A DNA stretch of 64,000 bases from DAOQVR01 sp035341665 (GCA_035341665.1 DAOQVR010000003.1:248001-312000), one strand, 5' to 3'. Shown: positions 1 to 8,864, numbered from the stretch's first letter. Notes: generated by a model not told the origin, from the sequence alone. Translations and numbers: made by a program.

Positions 1-1004
1 TGTCCGGCGACAGTCGTCCTGATTTCTTCGAGCACACGCTCCCGCACCTCTTGCAGATCTCCCCGCAGTGTGCAGCCCGAAGCCTGGGGGTGTCCCCCTC
101 CACCCAACCGGACGGCAACGCCGGAGACGTCGTATCCCGGAGCTGCGCGAAGTCCGACATCCACACTCCGGCCATCGTCCCTCTCGACGAATACCGCGAT
201 GATGCTCGCCTCCTGCACGCCGGCCAGGAAATTGGAGAGCCCGGTCATGCCGTCCTGGGATGACGGCCAGCGGGCCAGCATCTCACGGCTCACCTCCGTC
301 CAGAGGACACCATCCTCGAGCTGCAGGCGACCCATCGCCTCGCCCCAAAGGCGAACGACGTTCAGCGGGCGCTGGTCGAGTGTTCGGCGTGTGATCTCGG
401 AGAGGGATGCCCCTGACTCGGCAAGGCGCAGGACCGCTCGCAGGACCTGTGCGTCGACGTTGGAGGTGCGCAGGCCCCGCGTGTCCGTCACGATGCCCGT
501 CAGGAGGCAGAGGGCAGATGATGGGGTCTGCTCCCAGCCCAGCGCATCGGCCAGGCCAAGAACCAACTGCGCCGTTGCCACGCAGCCGGGATCGACAAGG
601 TTGACGCTGCCAAATAGGGTGTTGGTAACATGGTGATCGATGTTGATCAATGGCACCGGGGCATCGCCAGCAAGACCCTGCGCCAGTTCGCCCATTCTCG
701 ACAGGTCACTGCAGTCTAGGCAGACAAGCAAGTCGCGTGGACAGGGCCCTGCGAGGGACGGAGGCCGGATCTCCTCGCTGCCCGGCAGCCATCCATAGGG
801 CTCCGGCACTGCGTCGTCGCACGTGAGCAGCACGGTTTTGCCCTGTGCCCGCAGTAGCCAAGCCAGGCCCAACAGCGAGCCGATCGCATCACCATCCGGA
901 TCGATGTGAGAAACCAATTGGACACGGCTGGCAGCCGTTGCCAGTGCGCGAATCGACTCGACGGCCATGTCGCCCGACGCGGCCAAGCTATCCGTCTGCC
1001 CCAT
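1..1004 (-). CDS. nrnA: DHH/DHHA1 phosphoesterase NrnA (oligoribonuclease / pAp phosphatase), C-terminus cut by window edge
   Basis: The minus strand reads open from about 1004 to base 1, giving some 334 residues with no stop, so the last few residues lie outside the window. Near the N-terminus is HIDPDGDAIGS, the first metal-binding motif of the DHH family; NIDHHVTN follows about 100 residues later (the DHH motif itself). Near the C-terminus is GGGGHPQASG, the substrate-binding loop of DHHA1. This combination is typical of NrnA, a cytoplasmic enzyme that degrades nano-RNAs and removes the 3'-phosphate from pAp. The family is normally 310-340 residues, so little is missing. In-frame ATGs exist at 1019, 1004 and 968; I chose 1004 because a short AGG lies just upstream and the reading frame overlaps the rbfA stop, as expected for coupled translation. 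It is the last visible gene of the nusA-infB operon, a common position for nrnA. Confidence 0.9.
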   Translation of the reverse strand, partial: MGQTDSLAASGDMAVESIRALATAASRVQLVSHIDPDGDAIGSLLGLAWLLRAQGKTVLLTCDDAVPEPYGWLPGSEEIRPPSLAGPCPRDLLVCLDCSDLSRMGELAQGLAGDAPVPLINIDHHVTNTLFGSVNLVDPGCVATAQLVLGLADALGWEQTPSSALCLLTGIVTDTRGLRTSNVDAQVLRAVLRLAESGASLSEITRRTLDQRPLNVVRLWGEAMGRLQLEDGVLWTEVSREMLARWPSSQDGMTGLSNFLAGVQEASIIAVFVERDDGRSVDVGLRAAPGYDVSGVAVRLGGGGHPQASGCTLRGDLQEVRERVLEEIRTTVAG

Positions 1005-1380
1005 CGACCTGACTTCCATCCATCGTATCGCTCAAGGATTGGTCCCTGAGTCGATCGAGAATAGAATCGATGCGCGCCCCCTGCTCGACGCTGCGGTCGA
1101 GGTGGAACAGCAGCTCGGGCGCGAGACGCTGCTGGATCCTCGCTGCGACCTGCGTCCTCAGGTAACCCTTGGCGTGCTCAAGGGCAGCGCTGGCCTCACC
1201 TTTCTCTTCCTCCGTCCCGAGCAGAGTGAAGTAGACATGTGCGATTAGGAGGTCAGGCGTTATGTCCACGCCGGTGATCGTGACTCCGGCGAGGCGCGGA
1301 TCTCGAGCCTCGAACAGGAGCAATGTGCTCAGCTCGCGGTGGATTTGTCCAGCCACCCGAAGCTGCCGGCGCGTCGTCAA
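988..1380 (-). CDS. rbfA: 30S ribosome-binding factor RbfA
   Basis: RbfA is a small KH-fold protein that binds the 30S subunit and helps mature the 5' end of 16S rRNA. The frame encodes 130 residues from a TTG start (E. coli RbfA is 133). Family features visible are the N-terminal VAGQIHRELSTLL, then DPRLAGVTITGVDITPDL and the FHLDRSVEQGARID segment near the C-terminus. The frame is open further upstream, but TTG at 1380 is the likely start because it overlaps the infB stop as TTGA, a classic coupling arrangement, and the extra upstream residues lie within infB and do not look like RbfA. Downstream it overlaps the start of nrnA. Its place between infB and nrnA is the common bacterial order. 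Confidence 0.93.
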   Translation of the reverse strand: MTTRRQLRVAGQIHRELSTLLLFEARDPRLAGVTITGVDITPDLLIAHVYFTLLGTEEEKGEASAALEHAKGYLRTQVAARIQQRLAPELLFHLDRSVEQGARIDSILDRLRDQSLSDTMDGSQVDGADG

Positions 1381-3395
1381 CTTACTCTTACTCTCCTGTA
1401 AAACTCGAGTACGTCTCCCACCTGGCAGCCATCGAACCCAGACACTGCGATGCCACACTCGAAGCCCGCCTTGACCTCGGTGACATCCTCCTGGAAGCGC
1501 TTCAGGGAGTCGAGGCCGCCCTCAAAGATCGTCGCACCGGCACGCAGCACACGCACCTTGTGGCCTCGAGCGACTTCTCCATCGGTGACAAAGCAACCGG
1601 CGATGTTGCCCCTGCGCTTGATGTGAAAGAGCGCGCGGACTTCGGCATGCCCAGTTACCAGCTCCTCATACACTGGCTCCAGCATGCCCTTTAGCGCCTT
1701 GTCGACGTCATCGACCAGCCGGTAGATGATGTCGTACTGGCGGACATCAACGCCTTCCTGGGCCGCAAGCCTGCGGGCAGCCTCATCCACCTCGACGTTG
1801 AAACCGATCACAATGGCGCGCGATGCAGCGGCAAGCATCACGTCAGACTCGGTAATGCGACCAATGCCCTGGTGAAGGATCTTGATCTTGAGGTCCTCAT
1901 TGCCAAGCTTGTCCAGCGAGTTGACGATGGGCTCGACCGATCCCTGCACGTCAGCCTTGAAGATGAGATTGAGCTCCATCACCTCTCCCGCCTGGAACTG
2001 GCGGAAGATCTCGTCCAGTGATACGACTTTGGGCCGTGCAGGCCGCCCATGAGCCTGGCGGACCTTCTCTGCACGTTCTCCTGCGATCGCTCTGGCCTCC
2101 CGGTCACTGGCAACCACTTCAAAGACCTCGCCGGCCTTGGGGACTTCGGCGAGGCCCATCACAAGGACGGGCACAGCGGGCAGGGCTTCTTCCACTGGCT
2201 GGCCATGGTCGTTCAGCATAGCCCGCACGCGGCCGCAGGTCGTTCCGATGACCAGGGCGTCGCCTACGCGCAGAGTACCTCCTTGCACCAGGAGGGTGGC
2301 GGTCGGCCCGCGCTGCTTGTCCAGCTGGCTCTCTATGACGGTGCCGCCGGCTGGGCGGCGTGGATTGGCACGTAGGTCGGCCACATCGGTCACGAGGAGG
2401 ATGTTTTCCAGAAGCTCGTCAATGCCGAACTTGATCTTGGCGGAGACAGGAACGCAGATGACGTCACCGCCCCAGTCTTCGACCACCAGGCCGGCCTCGG
2501 AGAGCTGCTGCTTGACCCTCTCGGGTTGAACGCCTGGCTTGTCCATCTTGTTGAGAGCGACGATGATGGGCACACCCGCCGCACGCGCATGGCTGATCGC
2601 CTCCTTGGTCTGAGGCATGACGCCGTCGTCGGCGGCTACCACCAATACCGCCAGATCTGTTACTTGGGCGCCACGGGCACGCATGGCGGTAAAGGCCTCA
2701 TGACCGGGTGTATCCAGAAAGGTGATCCGGCGGCCGTCTTTTTCTACCTGGTAGGCGCCAATGTGCTGAGTGATGCCCCCCGATTCTGCGTCAACGACCC
2801 GCGTTTGGCGAATGGCGTCCAACAGGCTTGTCTTGCCATGATCGACATGACCCAGGACCGTCACGACCGGGGGACGCGGGCGGAGGTCGGCCGCGGACGC
2901 GCCCTGCGCCAACCGCTTCCAAAGTGACTCGAACCCCAATTCCTGTGCCTCTGCCCGTTCCTCAGTCTCTTCTTCCCGGATGAGGGCAGTCTCGAGCCCC
3001 AGCTCCCTGGCTATGATCTCCGCGGTGTCGTAGTCGATAGTCTGGTTGATGCTTGCCACGATACCATTGGCCATCAATGCTTTGATGATTTCAATGGGGT
3101 TGGTGCGCAGCGCCTTTGCCAAATCTCGGACAGTCAGTTCCTCAGGAAGCTCGATCACTCGGCGTCCCGGGGCGGCGACCTGCGCCTCTGAAGAAGGCTT
3201 CCTGGAGAGGGTTTCGCCGCCCGCCGTTGAGGGGCTACCTGTCGGCGGATGAACCTCTGGCTTTGGAGCCAGAGGCTTGACAAGGCCACGCTGGAGCTGC
3301 TTCTCAGAATCGCTCGTGGCCGCCGGCCGGCCCGTTGGCTTGTGATGAACCGGAGGGCGGCGACTGTTTCCCCTTTTTTTACCTGTTCGTCCCAT
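1377..3395 (-). CDS. infB: Translation initiation factor IF-2
   Basis: IF-2 is the GTPase that brings initiator tRNA to the 30S subunit and promotes subunit joining. The 672-residue product has a short basic N-terminal tail, an IF2_N domain around residues 83-135, and a G domain from about 175 containing GHVDHGKT (G1, 182-189), DTPGHEAF (G3), NKMD (G4) and a SAK-type G5. Beta-barrel and C-terminal fMet-tRNA-binding domains follow. The N-terminal extension is much shorter than in E. coli (890 residues), as in several Chloroflexota and Firmicutes. The start ATG has a GAGG Shine-Dalgarno about 8 bases upstream. It lies between rnpM and rbfA in the nusA operon and shares its last bases with the rbfA start. 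Confidence 0.97.
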   Translation of the reverse strand: MGRTGKKRGNSRRPPVHHKPTGRPAATSDSEKQLQRGLVKPLAPKPEVHPPTGSPSTAGGETLSRKPSSEAQVAAPGRRVIELPEELTVRDLAKALRTNPIEIIKALMANGIVASINQTIDYDTAEIIARELGLETALIREEETEERAEAQELGFESLWKRLAQGASAADLRPRPPVVTVLGHVDHGKTSLLDAIRQTRVVDAESGGITQHIGAYQVEKDGRRITFLDTPGHEAFTAMRARGAQVTDLAVLVVAADDGVMPQTKEAISHARAAGVPIIVALNKMDKPGVQPERVKQQLSEAGLVVEDWGGDVICVPVSAKIKFGIDELLENILLVTDVADLRANPRRPAGGTVIESQLDKQRGPTATLLVQGGTLRVGDALVIGTTCGRVRAMLNDHGQPVEEALPAVPVLVMGLAEVPKAGEVFEVVASDREARAIAGERAEKVRQAHGRPARPKVVSLDEIFRQFQAGEVMELNLIFKADVQGSVEPIVNSLDKLGNEDLKIKILHQGIGRITESDVMLAAASRAIVIGFNVEVDEAARRLAAQEGVDVRQYDIIYRLVDDVDKALKGMLEPVYEELVTGHAEVRALFHIKRRGNIAGCFVTDGEVARGHKVRVLRAGATIFEGGLDSLKRFQEDVTEVKAGFECGIAVSGFDGCQVGDVLEFYRRVRVS

Positions 3396-3437
3396 TCTAC
3401 AACCTCTTCCTCACCCACCTCTTGGGCGAAGCAACCG

Positions 3438-3830
3438 TTATCCAGTATCCAGCAGAGGATCTCGGTCACGTCCCACGACTTGTTCCACTTGAGCCCAGAG
3501 CTCGACCATCTGCCCGCTCGTAACCTGCACTTGCAGCGCCCGGCCCAACAAGCCCTGCCTCAGCGCGACGTCCCAGCATCCCTGCCGGCGGCAGAGGTAG
3601 GCTCCGCGCCCGGCGCGCTTGCCTCTGAAGTCTATCTCGATGGTCCCCTCTGGTGTTCGCACAATTCGGATCAGGTCTCGCTTCGCTGCGCTCGTTCTGC
3701 ACGCGACGCAAGTTCTCAGGGGCACATGCTTGCGCTTCTTGGCGCCCCCACCGGCTGTGGTGCCGCCCTGCTCTGCCCGGGTCGCGGGCTTACTCGCGAG
3801 TGTGTCCCCGCCCGAATCTCGACTTCCCAC
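3438..3830 (-). CDS. rnpM: YlxR family protein (RNase P modulator RnpM)
   Basis: The core VPLRTCVACRTSAAKRDL, then IDFRGKRAGRGAYLC and ALRQGLLGRAL, is the YlxR/DUF448 signature. In Bacillus this small protein, RnpM, binds RNase P RNA and modulates the enzyme; that role is transferred here by homology. No ATG is available: GTG at 3830, with a GGAAGAAG-like purine run before it, gives 130 residues and overlaps the 3' end of nusA by 41 bases. A GTG at the VPLRTC position is the shorter alternative, so the start is uncertain. The gene sits between nusA and infB as usual. The window also carries the RNase P RNA gene, about 43 kb away. Confidence 0.9.
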   Translation of the reverse strand: MGSRDSGGDTLASKPATRAEQGGTTAGGGAKKRKHVPLRTCVACRTSAAKRDLIRIVRTPEGTIEIDFRGKRAGRGAYLCRRQGCWDVALRQGLLGRALQVQVTSGQMVELWAQVEQVVGRDRDPLLDTG

Positions 3831-5454
3831 TCTTCTTCTTCCGCTTTTTGCCACCCCGAGGCGTCTCCTCCTCCAGCTCCTCGCGATCCCACTCGGCCTC
3901 GTCCTCAGGAGCTTCCTCGATGGCGTCCTCCCAGCCTGAATAGAGCTCATCCTGGGTCGCTGGTTGCACCCATCCCGTGGACTCTTCCACGGGTTCCCCA
4001 TCAAAGGTGGGCAGCAGCTCTTCTTCGCGGGCGAACACGCGCCGGCTCACCGGCTCCTCCTGGGATGGGAGCAACTCGGGCTGCGCTGTCCCATCGACAG
4101 GCTCGACAGTGCCGTCTGGCTGCGGCAACGGTTGACTAGCCTGCTCCTCGGCATGCGGCGCGGTGGCATCGAGCGAAGCCTCGAGTGCGGCAGTTTCCGG
4201 CTCCCCGGCGCCGACTGCTGTGGCTGGCTCCTGCTCCGGCCAGCGCAGGCCAGCCTCGCCTGTCTTTTCTAGCTCTGCGGCAACAAGATGCTCCTCTTCC
4301 GAGGTGAGACCCGTCAACTCGCGCTTCTGCAGAATCGCCTCGGCCAGGTCCAGCAGCCCCATCTCCTCAGGCGGGATCACCCGGTCGCTCAGCTTGCCGA
4401 GTGTCTCGTCCGCGACTTCTGAGGCGCTCTTGATATCGATCCGCCATCCGGTGAGCTTGGCCGCGAGCCGCGCATTCTGCCCCTCCTTGCCTATGGCCAA
4501 GGATAGCTGCCGATCGGGAACGATCACCGTGGCGGTGCGTGTGTCGCCGACCTCGTCGAGTCGAACGCTCATCACCTTGGCTGGGCTCAGTGCGTTGCCG
4601 ATGTAGACGGCCGGATCGGCGCTCCACTGCACCACGTCTATCTTTTCTCCGCCCAGCTCGTCGACCACCTTCTGGATCCGTGTTCCACGCACGCCGACAC
4701 ACGACCCAACGGGGTCCACACCATCCTGTGTGGACCGAACAGCCACCTTCGAGCGAGAACCCGCCTCGCGCGTGATGTTCTTGATTTCGACGGTTCCGTT
4801 GTAGACCTCAGGCACCTCCATCTCGAACAAACCCCTCAAGAAGAGAGGAGTCCTTCGGGAGAGCATGATCTGAGGCCCGCGGCTGCCCTTCCTGACCTCC
4901 AGGACATACACACGAATGCGCGCTCCACGGCGATGCTTCTCCGTGGGCACTTGCTCCTTCGCCGGCAGCAGTGCCTCCACGCCGTCCAGGTTGACGACGA
5001 TATCCTGCGAGTGAAGATCGATGCTCTGCACGGTGCCCGAGGCGATCTCCCCCTCTTTTCCGGCGAAGGTGGAGAAGAGCATCTCCCGCTCAGCCTCACG
5101 GATGCGCTGCAGAATCACCTGCTTGGCTGCTTGGGCTGCGATTCGGCCAAAGTCGCGAGGAGTTGATTCGACCTGGACGGTCTGACCCAGCTGCGCCAGA
5201 GGATCGATCCCCCGAGCGTCGGCCAGCGTAATCTGCGACTGGGGGTCCTCTGCCGCATCCACAACTTCCTTGGCAGCATAGACGCGGACATCGCCCGTGA
5301 CCAGATCGATTCGCACATCGATTGCGGTCGTCGCGCCAAAGTTGCGCTTGTACGCCGATATTAGCGCGGCTTGCAGCGCTTCCTTCACCACGTCAGGCGG
5401 CAGCCTTCGCTCCGCACAGAGCTGGTTGATTGCCAGGACTAGTTCACTCCTCAT
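3790..5454 (-). CDS. nusA: Transcription termination/antitermination factor NusA
   Basis: NusA binds RNA polymerase and controls pausing, intrinsic termination and antitermination. The 554-residue protein has the NusA N-terminal domain (about 1-125), an S1 domain (about 135-200, starting near GEIASGTVQSIDL), and two KH domains (about 205-345, including GSCVGVRGTRIQKVVDELGGE and AIGKEGQNARLAAKLTGW). Beyond residue 345 comes an acidic, low-complexity tail of some 200 residues ending in a Lys/Arg-rich patch (GGKKRKKKSGKSRFG), unlike the helix-hairpin-helix repeats of E. coli. The rimP gene that usually precedes nusA is absent: the next gene upstream is divergent. Expression probably starts at the promoter at 5660-5688, leaving a leader of about 200 bases with a strong hairpin. 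Confidence 0.96.
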   Translation of the reverse strand: MRSELVLAINQLCAERRLPPDVVKEALQAALISAYKRNFGATTAIDVRIDLVTGDVRVYAAKEVVDAAEDPQSQITLADARGIDPLAQLGQTVQVESTPRDFGRIAAQAAKQVILQRIREAEREMLFSTFAGKEGEIASGTVQSIDLHSQDIVVNLDGVEALLPAKEQVPTEKHRRGARIRVYVLEVRKGSRGPQIMLSRRTPLFLRGLFEMEVPEVYNGTVEIKNITREAGSRSKVAVRSTQDGVDPVGSCVGVRGTRIQKVVDELGGEKIDVVQWSADPAVYIGNALSPAKVMSVRLDEVGDTRTATVIVPDRQLSLAIGKEGQNARLAAKLTGWRIDIKSASEVADETLGKLSDRVIPPEEMGLLDLAEAILQKRELTGLTSEEEHLVAAELEKTGEAGLRWPEQEPATAVGAGEPETAALEASLDATAPHAEEQASQPLPQPDGTVEPVDGTAQPELLPSQEEPVSRRVFAREEELLPTFDGEPVEESTGWVQPATQDELYSGWEDAIEEAPEDEAEWDREELEEETPRGGKKRKKKSGKSRFGRGHTRE

Positions 5455-5518
5455 TTCCCAACCACCCTTACTCTAGGGCGATTCCCGTCCTCGCCCGCCT
5501 TCGGTCCCCTCATAGCAA

Positions 5519-5543
5519 GAAAAGTGGGGGGGCCCCACTTTTC
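5519..5543 (-). terminator. Hairpin in the nusA leader, candidate attenuator
   Basis: GAAAAGTGGGG (5519-5529) and CCCCACTTTTC (5533-5543) are perfectly complementary around a 3-base loop. The A/T flanks make it terminator-like in either direction. On the minus strand it lies in the untranslated leader of the nusA operon, about 65 bases before the nusA ATG, so it could attenuate the operon or block read-through. The T-run is short, so termination strength is uncertain. Confidence 0.5.
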
Positions 5544-5659
5544 CTCTCACCCGCGACTATGGAGCCTAGAGTCTACCATAGTCCTGCCGGGCTGGCAAAT
5601 CCTCGATGCGCCTGGACGGCCTACCAGAGTCCAAGCGCTTTTCCGCAGGTCAATGCCAT

Positions 5660-5688
5660 AGTATACTCGATTCCAGGGATATCTGCAA
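5660..5688 (-). promoter_or_regulatory. Sigma70-type promoter of the nusA operon
   Basis: On the minus strand TTGCAG (5688-5683) is followed after 17 bases by TATACT (5665-5660), predicting a start near 5653. The -10 lies inside AGTATACT (5660-5667), a perfect palindrome, so the same bases give a TATACT -10 on the plus strand, facing the glycosidase-like gene, though with only a poor -35 (TTTTCC). The -35 overlaps that gene's first codon. Confidence 0.55.
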
Positions 5689-7964
5689 TGGGAAGACGAG
5701 TCGCGATCAGCGGCATCGCATTTGGTCTGCTGCTCCTCCAGTGGTTGCCCTTCGGCACCATCGGCAGGTGCGCCGGGAGACCGGGGCACTATGCCGGTTG
5801 GGCCGCCGAGGCCTACCCGGAGCAGTCGACAGCTCAGGTTGGGGCCATGATCCGGCGGATGGCGGGCGCGGGCGCCAATGTCTTGTGGATCGGCCACAAC
5901 AACCCAGGGGAGGTTTCCCTGGACAAGGTAGAGCCGGGGCTGTCCTTTGCCGTGTTCCAAGCGTACCAGGACCCAACCAGTCCGCAGCACGAAGATGCCG
6001 TCGCACTGGTCCGGGCTCAGCACCGCATCCTGTCCGCCTGCCGATCGGCTGGCATGGCCGCCGTATTGCCGGTGGGCTACCAGATCCAGATGGGAGCGGA
6101 GTGGAACGCCGGGCATCCGGATGCTCTGCGCCGCAACGCTGGCGGCGAGCTGCTCGACATCTACGGCGGGGGGGTAAGTGCGTCCTTCTATGCCCCCAGC
6201 TATCGCGAAGCGATCGAAGAGTATTACCGGTGGGTAGACAGCGAGTTTGCAGTGCCCTATGCCGACGTTTTGCTGATGCTTAACCTGGCTGACGAGCCCA
6301 TCGGCGGTGACTACTCGGCTCACGCAGAGGCCGAATTCCGGAGGCAGAACGGATTCGGTTTCGGGGAGGTCGGCGAGTCACCCGAGCGCCAGCGTCTTCT
6401 TGGGCTCTTTCAGTCGCGCTATGTGGTCGAATACAGCGCCTTCAGTGCGCGGCTTTGGCAGGAAATCCATCCAGGACTCCCTGTGACAATCTCGTTTGAC
6501 GGCGGCCAGGCACGCAAGACCTTTGCGATGCCCGACGTTGAGGCCCTGTTCCGCGACACGCCTGCCAACCTGGTCATAACGTTCGATGCCTACCCGCATG
6601 ACGGCCTGCCCCACGAGCCGGCTAGCGAGGCCGACATAACCGGGCTCTTCCTGTTGGCTCGCTCCCTGGGCGCCTACTCGGCTCGCTATGGCAGGCCGAT
6701 CTGGCTGTGGGCCGCAGCCAACTCGTGGGGCCTCAGCCAGCCCAGTGCCGACCCGGGGACAATCTCGGACGCTGTCGCCAATGGCCTATCGTTGGCTCTC
6801 CTGGTCCGGCAGGCCGGTGGTGACCTGCGCGGCGTCGTCTACTGGAATTACAACGTCAAGCAGCAAGGGCTCTACAACAACGGGAACCCAACGGTCTATG
6901 GTCCCTCTGAGATGTTCTACCGGGTTTCGGAGAGCTTTCCGACGCTGCGCTCACTGATGGAGGCCAGGCCCGGCAGCGCCGACATCCTGCTCCTCGCACC
7001 CGACGACCTAGTCCACCACCAGGTCGGGGCATCGCGCGAGCCCGTCCGGTCAGAGGCTCACGCCTTGGGCCAACTCACCCTCCTGGCACAATCTGGCGCC
7101 AGCGTGGTCGTTGTGGGCGGACTGGACAGCGTGTGGCTTGCGGGCGCCAAGGCCGTCCTCGTTCTGGTTACCGAGGCCGAGGCAATGCCCTCGGAGGACC
7201 TGCGGGCCCTCAAGTCCTACCTGGAGGGTGGGGGCAGAGTGATAGCTGTCGCCGAGGTGGCGGCCTTGCTCAGGACATCCGACGATGGGGCGCCCGACGC
7301 GGATTCGGCAGAGTCGAAGGAGGGCGACCTATGGTCAGGCTACGATGGCCTCGTCGAGCGTCGAGGCAACCTCTTTGTGCTGCACTCAGCGCTGTCTGAC
7401 TTGCTCGGGTCCGAGTGGCGCACCCTGTTGGCGCCCTTCTGGCAGCGGGTGCTGGGGGTGGCGCCGCTCGAGCCCGCCTACCGCATTGTGACCGACGAGA
7501 TGACGTTCTACTATCACCTGGGCCCCGAGCCCGTCACGTGGCGGCTGACTTTCCCTTACGAGGGCTTGGGTTACAGATACGATGAAGATGCACGCCCAGT
7601 TGAGCGGATACACGGCCCCAACCGCGCTCTGACGCTCGCCCGCCGTGAGTATGTGTTGCTCTGGCGCTGGCGCCTGCGCTACCAGCCCATCGCAGGGAAT
7701 CTCTGTCTGCCGGATAGGCTTGAGGGCCGGTGCCCGGCCTCGCCCTACGCGCCTCCCAACAGCCCATCGGAGTGGGCGAAAAGAGCCGGAATGCCACCCG
7801 TGTGCCAGAAGAGCACCGTCTCATCCGAGCCGATCGCGCCGCACTTGATCAGGTCATGCAGGCCTGCCATGGCCTTGCCCGTGTACACCGGATCAAGCAG
7901 GATGCCCTCGGTCCTTGCCACGAGCCGGATTGCATCCGCCTCGGCATCGGACAAGATGCCATAG
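5688..7964 (+). CDS. Secreted glycoside-hydrolase-like protein (TIM barrel plus glutamine-amidotransferase-like domain)
   Basis: The 758-residue product begins with a signal peptide (MGRRVAISGIAFGLLLLQWL). Residues from about 35 to 420 read like a GH-A type (beta/alpha)8 barrel: successive strands include ANVLWIGHNN, AAVLPVGYQI, LLMLNLADEP, LVITFDAYPHD, PIWLWAAANSWG and GVVYWNYN. The ADEP glutamate is the best candidate acid/base residue. After about 430 comes a region like the amidotransferase-like domain that follows the barrel in GH42 enzymes (VVVVGGL..., ALKSYLEGGGRVIAVAE). I cannot assign a family or substrate. ATG at 5688 follows the promoter and opens directly into the signal peptide; the frame is open further upstream. 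The last 220 bases run antisense through the next gene, so the true C-terminus may be shorter and a frameshift near 7690 is possible. Confidence 0.65.
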   Translation: MGRRVAISGIAFGLLLLQWLPFGTIGRCAGRPGHYAGWAAEAYPEQSTAQVGAMIRRMAGAGANVLWIGHNNPGEVSLDKVEPGLSFAVFQAYQDPTSPQHEDAVALVRAQHRILSACRSAGMAAVLPVGYQIQMGAEWNAGHPDALRRNAGGELLDIYGGGVSASFYAPSYREAIEEYYRWVDSEFAVPYADVLLMLNLADEPIGGDYSAHAEAEFRRQNGFGFGEVGESPERQRLLGLFQSRYVVEYSAFSARLWQEIHPGLPVTISFDGGQARKTFAMPDVEALFRDTPANLVITFDAYPHDGLPHEPASEADITGLFLLARSLGAYSARYGRPIWLWAAANSWGLSQPSADPGTISDAVANGLSLALLVRQAGGDLRGVVYWNYNVKQQGLYNNGNPTVYGPSEMFYRVSESFPTLRSLMEARPGSADILLLAPDDLVHHQVGASREPVRSEAHALGQLTLLAQSGASVVVVGGLDSVWLAGAKAVLVLVTEAEAMPSEDLRALKSYLEGGGRVIAVAEVAALLRTSDDGAPDADSAESKEGDLWSGYDGLVERRGNLFVLHSALSDLLGSEWRTLLAPFWQRVLGVAPLEPAYRIVTDEMTFYYHLGPEPVTWRLTFPYEGLGYRYDEDARPVERIHGPNRALTLARREYVLLWRWRLRYQPIAGNLCLPDRLEGRCPASPYAPPNSPSEWAKRAGMPPVCQKSTVSSEPIAPHLIRSCRPAMALPVYTGSSRMPSVLATSRIASASASDKMP

Positions 7965-8731
7965 CCTTTCCCCAGGTAGTTGTCGTTGATCTGAACGTCA
8001 TCTTCGCCAAATACCAGATCCAGCTTCAGCTGTTCAGCGGTCGGCACCAAGAGGTCCGAGACGGCGCGGTGCAGGTCCGCACGCGTCTTGTCCACGCTAA
8101 TGCCCAGCACTTGGCCATCATAGCAGCATGCGCGTGCGCCGACGACGAGGCCTGCTTGTGTTCCGCCCGAACTGCTCGCAAAGACGACGCGGTCGAAGTA
8201 GAGCCGAAGAGTCATCATTTGGTTCCAAAGCTCATCAAAGGCCAGGGCGTAGGCTGAAGCCCCAACAGGGTTGGAACCGCCATAGGGGATCACGTATGGA
8301 GAGCGGCCGGCCGCCCGCTCGGCATCGGCAGCAGCCCGCATGGCGTCAAGGGGGTCTTGATCGGCTGCCCACCAGAGTCTCGCGCCGAGGATCTGGTCGA
8401 GCAACAAGTTGCCAGTCCACCGCTGCAGGGGGGGAGCGTGCCCGCGGAGCACCAGTACGCAGGCAAGGCCGGCCTTTGCTGCTGCCGCGGCGGTTTGGCG
8501 GCAATGGTTCGACTGCGGCGCACCAACGGTCAGAACCACGTCGGCGCCCTGGCTGAGTGCGTCGCTCAGCAGCAGCTCCAGCTTGCGAGTCTTGTTTCCC
8601 CCTGTCGCCAGCCCAGTCAGGTCGTCGCGCTTGATCCAGAGCTCGGGGCCGCCCAGCGCACTGCTGAGCCGGCTCATCAACTCTAGGGGTGTTGGCAGGT
8701 TGGCCAAAAAGAACTGCTCTACCCTGTGCAT
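7745..8731 (-). CDS. PLP-dependent D-cysteine desulfhydrase / ACC deaminase family protein
   Basis: The product (328 residues) matches the fold-type II PLP family that includes D-cysteine desulfhydrase and ACC deaminase. Key features are LPTPLELMSRLS, the lysine loop ATGGNKTRKLELL carrying the PLP-binding Lys, VGAPQSNHCRQTAAAAAKAG, the phosphate-binding SSSGGTQAG, and LDPVYTGKAMAGL near the end. It would be a cytoplasmic enzyme converting a D-amino acid such as D-cysteine to a keto acid, ammonia and sulfide; substrate is inferred from family only. ATG at 8731 is preferred over an upstream start at 8764 because AGGAGCG stands at the right distance. It converges on the glycosidase-like gene and overlaps its 3' end by 220 bases. 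Confidence 0.82.
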   Translation of the reverse strand: MHRVEQFFLANLPTPLELMSRLSSALGGPELWIKRDDLTGLATGGNKTRKLELLLSDALSQGADVVLTVGAPQSNHCRQTAAAAAKAGLACVLVLRGHAPPLQRWTGNLLLDQILGARLWWAADQDPLDAMRAAADAERAAGRSPYVIPYGGSNPVGASAYALAFDELWNQMMTLRLYFDRVVFASSSGGTQAGLVVGARACCYDGQVLGISVDKTRADLHRAVSDLLVPTAEQLKLDLVFGEDDVQINDNYLGKGYGILSDAEADAIRLVARTEGILLDPVYTGKAMAGLHDLIKCGAIGSDETVLFWHTGGIPALFAHSDGLLGGA

Positions 8732-8864
8732 CACCTTCGCTCCTATCAACCCGGAGTATAACACTCGTCCGTGAGGGCAGCAAGGTCGGGGCGGGCAGAA
8801 CCCTGTCAGAGGCCACCCGCCGGCTTCCCGAGGGCAGACAGCGGGAGGCAGCGCAGGCAGTGAA

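Noticed and set aside
3249..4139. 296-residue plus-strand frame opposite infB, rnpM and nusA
   Set aside because: It is a shadow of three well-supported genes on the other strand.
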